A stretch of 13,008 nucleotides of DNA from Candidatus Nomurabacteria bacterium RIFOXYD2_FULL_35_12 (GTDB lineage Bacteria > Patescibacteriota > Minisyncoccia > Phycocordibacterales > UBA9973), in NCBI GenBank assembly GCA_001786365.1, contig MFWK01000029.1, positions 1-13,008 on the forward strand, given 5' to 3'. Shown piece after piece: positions 1 to 6,232 of this stretch (positions within the stretch are counted from its first letter, which is position 1; each line of letters starts with the position of its first letter). Below the pieces are notes generated by a model, which was given only the letters and a program-made list of their open reading frames with translations, did not search any database and was not told the origin of the DNA. The translations under genes and the position numbers were made by a program.

Positions 1-1
1 A

Positions 2-541
2 TTATTGCTGACATATAAATATCTCATAATTTTTCCACTCGGAATCATCGAAGGGCCGATTTTGACTGTGGTCGCTGGATTCTTAGTAACGCTACATGTT
101 CTTAATCCCCTATTTGTATACATCATAGTAGTCTTGGCTGACGTCGTCGGAGACAGCATAGCTTATTCTTTTGGATATTTGGGAAAAAGATTTTTACCTT
201 ATTTAAAAATTACTGACGAGAAACTAGAAAAAACAAAAATATATTTTAATGAAAATCATAAAAAAGCAATCATCGCATCAAAAGTAGTTTATGGATTTGG
301 AACTACCGGACTCATTGCCGCTGGTGTGTTACGCATACCATATAAGAAATTCTTCATTACATGTATTTCAATCTCCATGGTTCAATCATTTATTTTACTT
401 ATAATTGGAATACTCTTCGGACAAGCTTATGAAGTGATAGGAAAATATTTTGATTATTATGCAGCGGTGGCTAGCACGATAGCATTAGCCATAATATTAT
501 TCGTCCTTATTAAAAAATATAAAATAAATATAAAATCTTAA
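2..541 (+). CDS. DedA/VTT-family membrane protein (5' end cut by window)
   Basis: Integral membrane protein of the DedA (SNARE-associated/VTT) type; characterised members act in lipid-carrier or phospholipid flipping and envelope homeostasis. About 179 residues are visible, versus roughly 200 usual for the family. The frame is open to the left edge (a TTA codon precedes the first possible start, TTG at 5), so some N-terminal residues are probably missing. Visible marks are the early GIIEGP segment (DedA proteins carry a conserved Glu/Pro re-entrant loop there), a VVAGF stretch, a GDSIAYSFGYLGKRF loop, and the later ASKVVYGFGTTGLIAAG segment matching the second re-entrant region, then a last helix and a Lys-rich tail. 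The stop TAA overlaps the ATG of the next gene by one base, so the two are probably translationally coupled. With a glycosyltransferase and a PAP2-like enzyme downstream, a lipid-related role is a reasonable inference. Confidence 0.75.
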   Translation, partial: LLLTYKYLIIFPLGIIEGPILTVVAGFLVTLHVLNPLFVYIIVVLADVVGDSIAYSFGYLGKRFLPYLKITDEKLEKTKIYFNENHKKAIIASKVVYGFGTTGLIAAGVLRIPYKKFFITCISISMVQSFILLIIGILFGQAYEVIGKYFDYYAAVASTIALAIILFVLIKKYKINIKS

Positions 542-1728
542 TGCAAGAAGAAACAAAAAGAAAACTAAATATTGCTATGGTTTGCGACCCGATAGGTAAC
601 GGCAAAGCCGGCTCGATCGTTTCAACTATACGATTTGGAAAAATATTGAAAGAACGCGGACACAATGTTATCTTTGTCGGCTCGCGAACTGCTGAGCATA
701 GGGACCATAGCCATCACAACGGTGTAAAAGCTTATCGTTTCCGTAGTGTACCCATTCCAAAGTCTGGTGGATGGTATACAGCCTTCCCAACAATTAAAGA
801 ATTAAAAAAAGTTTTTCAAGAAGAAAAAATAGATGTAGTGCACATCATCTTGCCGATGACTGCCGCCATCGTCGCCATAAAAGCAGCTAAGGCTCTCGGC
901 ATTAAAATAGTAGCGCATTCGCATTCTCAGCCGGAGAATATTTTCCCTGATGCGCCAAAAATATTTCAACCTGCGCTTTTTAGTATGTGGAATAAATATT
1001 TAAGATGGGTTTATGGAAAAGCGGAATCTTTGATTTACCCCACGGAAATGGCACATGATATATTGCACAATCTGGGTGACGCAAACCAGCCATCGACCGT
1101 CATCAGTAACGGAATAGATTTGAAAGAATTCAAGACAATGGATTTGGGAAACTTCAACGAAAGATATAATATTCCTGATAATAAAATAAAACTATTATTC
1201 GTTGGAAGATTATTTCCAGAAAAATCAGTCGACACAATAATCAAAGCCATGCCACACATCATTAAAAAACATAAAAATGTGCATCTTATGCTAGTCGGAG
1301 GTGGACATTTAAGACAAAAACTGGAAAATCTGGTACGAACTCTCGGTCTCACAAAACATATAACATTTCTTGGATTAGTCAGCGACGAAGATAAAATCTT
1401 GGCCTACAATGCGAGCGATATATTTATCTTGCCATCTCTCGCCGAGCTCGAAGGCATGGTAGTGCTCGAAGCTATGGCATGTGGCAAACCGATAATTATT
1501 TCTGATGCAAAAATGAGCGCCTCACGTTTCTTTGTAGATGGTAATGGATTTTTGTTTAAAACAGAAGACCATCTAGATTTAGCGCATCAGATTTCAAAAC
1601 TAATCGCTGACCCGATTTTACGTAAAAAACTCGGCGAAGTCAGCTTGAAAAACAGTAAGAATTTTAATATACAGCACAGTGTAGATATGCTTGAAGAAGT
1701 TTATTATTCGTCCATAACCATAAAGTGA
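541..1728 (+). CDS. Glycosyltransferase family 4 (GT-B fold)
   Basis: Retaining GT-B glycosyltransferase, 395 residues, the normal length for family GT4. The N-terminal acceptor domain starts with a beta strand (NIAMVCD, about 9-15) and a Gly-rich loop (GNGKAGSIVSTIRFG). AHSHSQPEN (125-133) fits the His-containing segment of the acceptor domain. The donor domain begins at KLLFVGRLFPEKSVD (about 217-231), continues with LVGGG (251-255), and carries the EX7E pair Glu302/Glu310 followed by AMACGKP, the hallmark of GT4. The closest familiar type is the diacylglycerol/phosphatidylinositol glycosyltransferases that build membrane glycolipids, but donor and acceptor cannot be read from sequence. The ATG overlaps the previous stop by one base, no Shine-Dalgarno is visible, and the TGA stop overlaps the next ATG (TGATG). 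Tight coupling with the DedA-like gene and the hydrolase suggests one envelope pathway. Confidence 0.9.
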   Translation: MQEETKRKLNIAMVCDPIGNGKAGSIVSTIRFGKILKERGHNVIFVGSRTAEHRDHSHHNGVKAYRFRSVPIPKSGGWYTAFPTIKELKKVFQEEKIDVVHIILPMTAAIVAIKAAKALGIKIVAHSHSQPENIFPDAPKIFQPALFSMWNKYLRWVYGKAESLIYPTEMAHDILHNLGDANQPSTVISNGIDLKEFKTMDLGNFNERYNIPDNKIKLLFVGRLFPEKSVDTIIKAMPHIIKKHKNVHLMLVGGGHLRQKLENLVRTLGLTKHITFLGLVSDEDKILAYNASDIFILPSLAELEGMVVLEAMACGKPIIISDAKMSASRFFVDGNGFLFKTEDHLDLAHQISKLIADPILRKKLGEVSLKNSKNFNIQHSVDMLEEVYYSSITIK

Positions 1729-2531
1729 TGCAAGAACATTATTTAAACAACGAAATATATTACAGAATAAACGAATTCAAGCCAGACAGAAAAACTCTGG
1801 TTTTTATCCATGGAGTTTCTGGTTCATCTTCAGCTTGGCTCCCCTACGAAAAAATATTCGAAAATAAATACAATGTTTTGACTTATGACATCCGCGGGCA
1901 CGGCCTATCAAAAAAATATCCAAGTTATTCCGATTATGAAGTGAAAAAGTTCGCTGAAGATTTAAATAATCTAATTTCGTATCTAAATCTAAAAAAAATT
2001 GTTTTAATAAGTAATTCTTTTGGCGGACTCATACATCTGGAATATCTAAAAATGCACGGAGAAAATGTATTTGCAAATGTTTTCACCTCGCCGGAAGTTT
2101 ATTTAAATACAGGATTTTCAGCAAAAATCTTTCGCCCCATCCTGTCGTTATTTAAAATAATTTTAAAAACACTGCCCTTCAATCCAAAACCTCGCGGGCA
2201 CGTGGATTACAGCAAGCATAAAAATTCCACCGACTGGGACATCAGTAGGAACTTAGCTGATATGAAAAATACCGGACTTCGAGCTCATTTTTACACCTTA
2301 AAACAATCCATGAATGTTAAGCAAGAATATAATTTAGAAAAAATAAATGTGCCAACTCTAATAATCCATGGAGAAAAAGACACGATGGTTCCATTGAAAA
2401 ATGCTCTAAATTTTTCAAAAAATATCACAAATTCTAAATTCATAAATATCAAAAATATTGACCATAACACTGTGCATAATGCTGTCAAAGAAATGTCTCA
2501 AGCAATAGAATCTTTTGTAGAAAAAATATAA
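1728..2531 (+). CDS. Alpha/beta-fold hydrolase
   Basis: Alpha/beta hydrolase of 267 residues, normal for the fold. Numbering from the ATG at 1728, it has the oxyanion-hole strand LVFIHGVSGSSSAW (HG at 28-29), the DIRGHGLS loop (about 54-61), a nucleophile elbow SNSFGG with catalytic Ser97, the acid in GEKDTMVP (Asp218) and the His in IDHNTVH (His246). The triad is complete. The elbow reads S-x-S-x-G instead of the usual G-x-S-x-G, a tolerated variant. A GTG at 1725 could add one residue; I chose the ATG because TGATG overlap suits coupled translation. Substrate is unknown. Position inside a glycosyltransferase/DedA/PAP2 cluster suggests an ester in a lipid or a lipid-linked sugar. No signal peptide is visible, so it is probably cytoplasmic. 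Confidence 0.85.
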   Translation: MQEHYLNNEIYYRINEFKPDRKTLVFIHGVSGSSSAWLPYEKIFENKYNVLTYDIRGHGLSKKYPSYSDYEVKKFAEDLNNLISYLNLKKIVLISNSFGGLIHLEYLKMHGENVFANVFTSPEVYLNTGFSAKIFRPILSLFKIILKTLPFNPKPRGHVDYSKHKNSTDWDISRNLADMKNTGLRAHFYTLKQSMNVKQEYNLEKINVPTLIIHGEKDTMVPLKNALNFSKNITNSKFINIKNIDHNTVHNAVKEMSQAIESFVEKI

Positions 2532-2543
2532 ATCTGCTATACT
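2515..2543 (+). promoter_or_regulatory. Sigma70-type promoter for the PAP2-like gene, probably leaderless
   Basis: TTGTAG (2515-2520), a 17-base spacer, and TATACT (2538-2543) match the bacterial -35/-10 layout. Only six bases separate the -10 box from the ATG at 2550, so transcription would begin at or next to the start codon. No Shine-Dalgarno fits between them. The promoter overlaps the 3' end of the hydrolase gene. Confidence 0.5.
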
Positions 2544-2549
2544 ATCCGA

Positions 2550-3191
2550 ATGCAAAATTATAGAATAAATTTTTCAGACAAAAGCTTCCTCATCTCCTTT
2601 TTCGGAGGTATTTTGCTACTCACAATAAGCCTCGTTACTCAATTTTTCGTAATTGACTATGTAAATAGCTTATCCAGCACGCCAGTGACAGACATAATAC
2701 TCAGCAACATCAGAGTTTATGATGTAGGGGGAATATTTGTATATGGATCAATAATTCTGACTATCTTGGGTGTTTTTCTTGGACTAAGAAGACTAAACTT
2801 TATGCCTTTTGCAATGAAAAGCCTCGCCCTTTTCACTTTAATCAGAGCTGTCTTTGTCACCCTTACTCACATCAGCCCTTTCCCCACTCATACAATAATA
2901 AATCTGCCATTTTTCTTGAATAACGAAGCCTTTAGTGGAATCTTCACGGGAAATGATTTATTTTTCTCCGGACACACAGGACTGCCTTTCCTCCTCGCTC
3001 TAATATTTTGGCAATACAGAACAGAGAGAACAATTTTTATGGGCTTTTCAATCATGTTTGCAATCGTTGTGCTCCTAGGGCACATTCACTATTCCATAGA
3101 TGTCCTTTCAGCTTATTTCATCACTTTCAGTATTTTCCAAATCTGCAAAATTTTGTTCAAAAAAGAGTGGTTGTTAACTTTGAGAAAATAG
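2550..3191 (+). CDS. PAP2-type membrane phosphatase/transferase, sphingomyelin-synthase-like active site
   Basis: Polytopic membrane protein of 213 residues with about six hydrophobic segments. The catalytic signature is FSGHTGLPFLLAL (His142) and HIHYSIDVLSAY (His180 and Asp184). The SGHT and HYxID motifs, with four residues from second His to Asp, match the PAP2_C subgroup to which sphingomyelin synthases belong, rather than the classic KxxxxxxRP/PSGH/SRxxxxxHxxxD acid phosphatases. In that family a phosphohistidine intermediate moves a phospho-head group between lipids or releases it. Bacterial members are usually annotated only as PAP2-related proteins; whether this one is a phosphatase or a head-group transferase is open. 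The stop codon lies inside the left arm of a long inverted repeat. Neighbouring GT4, hydrolase and DedA genes fit lipid remodelling. Confidence 0.8.
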   Translation: MQNYRINFSDKSFLISFFGGILLLTISLVTQFFVIDYVNSLSSTPVTDIILSNIRVYDVGGIFVYGSIILTILGVFLGLRRLNFMPFAMKSLALFTLIRAVFVTLTHISPFPTHTIINLPFFLNNEAFSGIFTGNDLFFSGHTGLPFLLALIFWQYRTERTIFMGFSIMFAIVVLLGHIHYSIDVLSAYFITFSIFQICKILFKKEWLLTLRK

Positions 3192-3333
3192 CTGGATTGT
3201 TATTTACAAAGCAATCTATCTGGCGAAGCTTCGCCAGCGAACTGCTCGTCGCTCAAGAAAATAAAAAATGGAATACCATTTTTATTTTCTAAGCTCCTGC
3301 GCAAGGCTTTCTAAATAACAATCCAGCTATTTT
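3185..3333. repeat. 149-base nested inverted repeat between convergent genes
   Basis: The outer arms 3185-3206 and 3312-3333 are perfect 22-base inverted repeats; with one mismatch they extend to 28 positions (3185-3212 / 3306-3333, 27 of 28 matching). Inside are an 18-base perfect palindrome CTGGCGAAGCTTCGCCAG (3220-3237) and a second hairpin made of AGAAAATAAAAA(A)TGG (3256-3271) and CCATTTTTATTTTCT (3276-3290) with one bulged base. The left arm contains the stop of the PAP2-like gene, and the right arm ends just before the stop of the ATP-grasp gene. It probably acts as a bidirectional terminator; the outer arm ends in T runs in either direction. Its size and nested form also resemble a small non-autonomous mobile element, but no target duplication is evident. 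Confidence 0.75.
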
Positions 3334-3334
3334 T

Positions 3335-4528
3335 CTACCTCCACATATCCCAAATCATGCCAGCGATATTTTTTGGCTTTCCTTCTAACGCATAATAATG
3401 CATATCAATAAAAGGAAGTGTATTACATTCTATTATCCCCCATTTTTGTGAAGCCTCATCTTTTGTCGGATCAGGAATAATAGCATCAAACCCTGCTATT
3501 GATAAACCCACTACATCCAAAGCCTTCTTAAAAATAGGTATAAAACTTGGATGTAATTCATCAATCATTTCTTTTGTCATACCCCCAAATAATTGACCAG
3601 CGCGATGAGATAAAGAAATATACTTTCCTTTTGGTAGAACACTCTCGATACTAAATCCTTGCCGTAAGATATGATCATACAACTCCAGCCCAACACGAAT
3701 ACGATAACGATCAATTCTTTTCTCATTTTTTTCTTCAATGAGTTGTTTTATTGTTTTTAGGCCATCACCAATTATGCTTGGAACACTACCCTTATAAAAC
3801 CCAACAAGTACTCCATCCACCATTGTTGCTCGACATATATAACCTTCTAAATGCTCTTCAATAATAAGATAAGGAGAAATTTTGCCAGCTATTGCGATAC
3901 CTTTTTTAAAATGCTCAACTGTGTTTATATTAGTCACAGTATGTCTAGCACGAGAACCCATACGTGGTTTAATGATTATCGGTTTCATTAATTTAGAAAA
4001 TATTTTTTCTTTTTTTTGATTATTATTTAAAAAAGGAAAAACAAAAATCTCAAAATTATTCGGAACTGGAACTCCGTATTTTTTCAATTCTTTTTTAAGA
4101 AATACTTTATCATCCCAGTTTTTATCCATATCCGAATATTGTGGACGAATAGGTATACTTTCAAAGTAAAAATATTTATTGTTTAATTTCGCACGATAAA
4201 AGTCTAACGGTCTGTTAAGAAATATCACTTGTTCCATTTCTATACCCCTCTTTTTTGCTTCTTCCCAAATAATTCTGGAACGAAAAGTATTTGCTTTATT
4301 TATATCTTTTGAAAATTTCGCAATTTTAAAAAATACCAAAGTATTAAATAAAAGTTTTGGAACTGAATCAACAAAATCTTTTACAAAAGATGGCACATAT
4401 TTTATAAATCTTTTTGCATGATTATCAATAGTGATAGAAACCATGCTTTCAAAAAAAGAAAGGCCATGATTTAAAGGGGCTTCTCCACAATAAAAGCAGG
4501 TATTTTTTTTTACAAATGATTTAGTCAT
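3335..4528 (-). CDS. ATP-grasp ligase, cyanophycin-synthetase/RimK-like
   Basis: ATP-grasp enzyme of 397 residues, expected to join a carboxylate to an amine through an acyl-phosphate. The ATP-grasp core runs from about 140 to the end: an ATP-binding Lys in IIIKPRMGSRARHT (Lys187), the hinge IIEEHLEG (Glu224, Glu225), the segment GSVPSIIGDGLKTIKQLIEE (249-267), which mirrors the GDG-x2-TI-x2-LIE signature of cyanophycin synthetase and the GshAB ATP-grasp domain, and metal ligands Asp348 and Glu367/Asn369 in GIIECNTLPFIDMH. The first 140 residues are unlike known synthetases and start with a CFYCGEAP pair of cysteines (11 and 14), possibly metal-binding. No Mur-ligase domain is attached, so it is not a full cyanophycin synthetase. 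Substrates are unknown; peptide tagging, peptide capping or envelope peptide synthesis are all possible. Monocistronic, with its own promoter. Confidence 0.85.
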   Translation of the reverse strand: MTKSFVKKNTCFYCGEAPLNHGLSFFESMVSITIDNHAKRFIKYVPSFVKDFVDSVPKLLFNTLVFFKIAKFSKDINKANTFRSRIIWEEAKKRGIEMEQVIFLNRPLDFYRAKLNNKYFYFESIPIRPQYSDMDKNWDDKVFLKKELKKYGVPVPNNFEIFVFPFLNNNQKKEKIFSKLMKPIIIKPRMGSRARHTVTNINTVEHFKKGIAIAGKISPYLIIEEHLEGYICRATMVDGVLVGFYKGSVPSIIGDGLKTIKQLIEEKNEKRIDRYRIRVGLELYDHILRQGFSIESVLPKGKYISLSHRAGQLFGGMTKEMIDELHPSFIPIFKKALDVVGLSIAGFDAIIPDPTKDEASQKWGIIECNTLPFIDMHYYALEGKPKNIAGMIWDMWR

Positions 4529-4537
4529 ATTCTTTAT

Positions 4538-4543
4538 ATTATA
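4538..4543 (-). promoter_or_regulatory. -10 box of the ATP-grasp gene, near-leaderless
   Basis: Reading the minus strand, a perfect TATAAT lies nine bases before the ATG, which would leave a leader of only about two or three bases. There is no Shine-Dalgarno. The matching -35 position falls inside the terminator stem at 4546-4571 (sequence around AAGACAGC, a poor match), so terminator and promoter overlap. Confidence 0.5.
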
Positions 4544-4545
4544 AC

Positions 4546-4571
4546 AAAAAGACAGCCTAAGCTGTCTTTTT
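4546..4571. terminator. Bidirectional intrinsic terminator
   Basis: AAAAAGACAGC (4546-4556), loop CTAA, GCTGTCTTTTT (4561-4571): an 11-bp perfect stem with a four-base loop and a T5 run on both strands. On the minus strand it would end transcripts coming from the HD/EamA genes before the ATP-grasp promoter starts a new one. Confidence 0.8.
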
Positions 4572-4715
4572 GAAAATGAAATAAATCATCTTTTAATGTC
4601 CATCTCCTCTGACCATTGGATTAATTCGATTATGAAGTTAATAATAACCGACCTAGGTATTGTAACACATTTATTAATAATAGAGGAGTATAAGTAAATC
4701 CTTCTGGCATTATAT
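4572..4715. other. Short intergenic stretch, no gene seen
   Basis: Between the terminator and the end of the EamA pseudogene I see no convincing gene. A 26-codon minus-strand ORF starting MPEGFTYTP is too short and lacks a clear ribosome-binding site. Confidence 0.4.
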
Positions 4716-5145
4716 TTAATAAAAATAAGTAATAATTGCAGAACCGATAAATATGAGCAAGCCTCCGATAAAAAACGGTAAACTTGGCGCTACTTGAAAA
4801 AAAATAATACTAAAAAATATAACAAAAAAACGGATAAGAAATTTCTATTATGGAAGCCGATGATGCCCCCATATTTTTTATAGCAGAAAAAATAAAAAAG
4901 TTTGCAAGCAAAGCAAGCAAAATTGAAAGAATAACAAGAGTTAAATTTGATTTTCCAGAAATAAGCAAAGCCTTCAAAGAACTGTGGTCAAAAAATAAAA
5001 ATGGTAAAATCACCACTGCCGTTATGATGGAATTAAAGAAAAGCAATGTAATAGGTGGTGTATTATATAGAATTTTCTGGTCAATCGTATAAACCAATCC
5101 CCAAGTTATTGCCGCACCTATTGCGTATAAGAATCCTGAACTCAT
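4716..5145 (-). pseudogene. Half-size EamA/DMT transporter, frameshifted at a T7 tract
   Basis: Single EamA-domain membrane protein (drug/metabolite transporter superfamily). The first 111 codons are intact (MSSGFLYAIGAAITWG, later GASSASIIEISYPFF) and then run into a stop at 4810. If the homopolymer of seven T on the coding strand (A7 at 4824-4830 on the plus strand) is read as six, the frame continues as VIFFSIIFFQVAPSLPFF, then IGGLLIFIGSAIITYFY, to a TAA at 4716-4718. That restores a 142-residue protein with five hydrophobic helices, the normal form of single-domain EamA proteins. The conserved ending shows the gene was recently or still is functional. The cause may be a true indel, a sequencing/assembly error, or slippage at the T run during transcription. 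The gene lies 17 bases after the HD-domain gene. Confidence 0.8.
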
Positions 5146-5151
5146 ATATTT

Positions 5152-5157
5152 ATTGTA
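5152..5157 (-). promoter_or_regulatory. -10 box of the EamA gene, leaderless layout
   Basis: On the minus strand TACAAT lies six bases upstream of the ATG at 5145; transcription would start at the start codon. The -35 candidate (TTAGAA, 17 bases further upstream, inside the end of the HD gene) is weak. Confidence 0.35.
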
Positions 5158-5162
5158 ACATG

Positions 5163-5774
5163 TTAGTTAGGATTTTCTAATTTCTTCTTCAATATTTTCA
5201 ATCTATTTACCAAAACTGAATGAATGATTTCTTTTTCATCTTGGTCAATGAATTCTTGTGTTGATACAGTTTCTCCTTTTTGTTCATACTCAAAAGCTTT
5301 TTCCATAGCCTGAAGTTTATCCACCTGCCGAGCAAACAAAGATGCTGCGTCTTTCTTATTTTCAAACTTCTGCCATAATTCCAAAATTCTTTTTCCTTTA
5401 TCTCCCAACTTTCCGCAAATTTTAATCATAGCCTTAAATTCAAGCAAGAATTTCTTTTTTCTCAACGCTTCTCTGTTTGGATTAGTTTTAAGGATTGCTT
5501 GATCCCCCACTCTTGAGTCTGATTCAGCCCAGTCGTGTATTTCTAGCATATCTAAGATTTCTTCTTTTTCTTTAGCAGAAAATTCATCAAGGGAGTTAAT
5601 CTCTGAAATAACTAAATTACGAAGAGCAACAGTGTGTTCATAAACAGATTCCAGATTTTTCACTCCTCTTTCCACCCACCCTGTTCGTTTTAAAGCTTGC
5701 AGGCTTTTAATAACATATGGAGCGATGTCGGAATATTTAAGTTCAAATTTATTTTTTTGGAATTCTTCAATCAT
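5163..5774 (-). CDS. HD-domain phosphohydrolase (HDDC2/YfbR-like)
   Basis: Metal-dependent HD-domain protein of 203 residues, close to the usual length for the HDDC2/YfbR group, whose studied members dephosphorylate nucleoside 5'-monophosphates. Metal-site motifs are present in order: ESVYEHT (His47), EIHDWAESDSRVGD (His80-Asp81, with Glu84 and Asp91), and RQVDKLQAMEKAFEYE (Asp152). The ExHDxxE and later VDKLQA pattern is typical of this group rather than of RelA/SpoT or PDE HD proteins. Nothing suggests membrane association. Substrate is not readable. The ATG at 5774 is preceded by TATGAA seven bases upstream, a weak -10 in the same leaderless position as in neighbouring genes. The EamA gene follows after 17 bases. 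Confidence 0.8.
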   Translation of the reverse strand: MIEEFQKNKFELKYSDIAPYVIKSLQALKRTGWVERGVKNLESVYEHTVALRNLVISEINSLDEFSAKEKEEILDMLEIHDWAESDSRVGDQAILKTNPNREALRKKKFLLEFKAMIKICGKLGDKGKRILELWQKFENKKDAASLFARQVDKLQAMEKAFEYEQKGETVSTQEFIDQDEKEIIHSVLVNRLKILKKKLENPN

Positions 5775-5989
5775 ATATTAATTCATAAACTTGGCGGTGT
5801 CTGAGGGTTCAGTACCAATGAGTACAACCCCCACAAGGATATTCTAGCACGATTCGGAGTGTCTTATTGAGCCCTCCGAGTCGCTATCTCCCTTATTGGA
5901 ATATAAGGATATTTTTTACAGATAAGACAAATAAGACACCATAAGGGGATATTTTAAAAGTGTCTTATCCATCGCGGGGAATACGACAA
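5775..5989. other. Intergenic region with two hairpins and repeated motifs
   Basis: No gene is evident. It contains a hairpin GGGTT-CA-GTAC / GTAC-AACCC at 5805-5830 (9 bp with a two-base bulge), a second hairpin TCGGAG / CTCCGA at 5854-5879 (extendable by two pairs) whose loop holds one copy of TGTCTTAT, and the motif cluster listed separately. It separates the chromosomal-type genes from the phage and Rhs region, so it may be the scar or regulatory edge of the acquired segment. Confidence 0.4.
5835..5968. repeat. Interleaved ATAAGACA and GGATATT motif cluster
   Basis: Four copies of ATAAGACA/TGTCTTAT occur in 109 bases: 5860-5867 (+), 5922-5929 and 5931-5938 (minus, tandem, one base apart) and 5961-5968 (+). 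Interleaved are three GGATATT copies at 5837, 5907 and 5947, the first two within AAGGATATT. The outer pair 5931-5939 / 5960-5968 forms a 9-base inverted repeat. Such clustering suggests protein-binding sites (operator or iteron-like) but no partner protein is identified. Confidence 0.5.
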
Positions 5990-6154
5990 TTAAGATCTTT
6001 CTCTAGAATTTTTAGCCATATGGATTATAGCCAATTTAGTTAAACGCAATAAAGATTTTCCGAATTTTTGAGCATCTTCTTCACTAATTTCCTTGCCATA
6101 GTCTTGCTTGATGATTTCCTGAAGTTTTTTAATTGTTTTAGTTTTTAACTCCAT
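5990..6154 (-). CDS. Small helical protein, 54 residues, unknown function
   Basis: A complete small gene reading MELKTKTIKKLQEIIKQ and then DYGKEISEEDAQKFGKS, LLRLTKLAIIHMAKNS, RERS. It is lysine-rich with evenly spaced hydrophobic residues, consistent with three short helices; the middle EISEEDAQ looks like a helix-capping turn. The composition is clearly protein-like rather than random. From memory, similar short proteins with an LLRLTKLA-like segment are frequent in CPR genomes, often beside mobile or integrated DNA; I cannot confirm that here. Start ATG at 6154; no Shine-Dalgarno. It could be a DNA-binding or regulatory peptide of the phage-like segment, but no known domain is recognised. 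Confidence 0.6.
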   Translation of the reverse strand: MELKTKTIKKLQEIIKQDYGKEISEEDAQKFGKSLLRLTKLAIIHMAKNSRERS

Positions 6155-6220
6155 GGCTATTTTGAGATACCCAGAAACAGTTTTCTACCTAAATCCAGTG
6201 CTTTTATATTTATTCTATTA

Positions 6221-6226
6221 TATAAT
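6221..6226 (+). promoter_or_regulatory. Possible -10 box of the structured RNA
   Basis: Perfect TATAAT on the plus strand in a very AT-rich stretch; initiation would fall near 6233. The -35 position (GTGCTT) is poor and the surrounding AT-richness makes chance occurrence likely. Confidence 0.25.
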
Positions 6227-6232
6227 ATATCC

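Noticed and set aside
3008..3292. Plus-strand 94-codon ORF overlapping the PAP2-like gene end
   Set aside because: Cys/Phe/Arg-rich out-of-frame shadow that runs into the inverted repeat; the PAP2 frame has clear catalytic motifs.
3185..3333. Insertion sequence
   Set aside because: It has inverted ends but no transposase, and no target-site duplication was seen.
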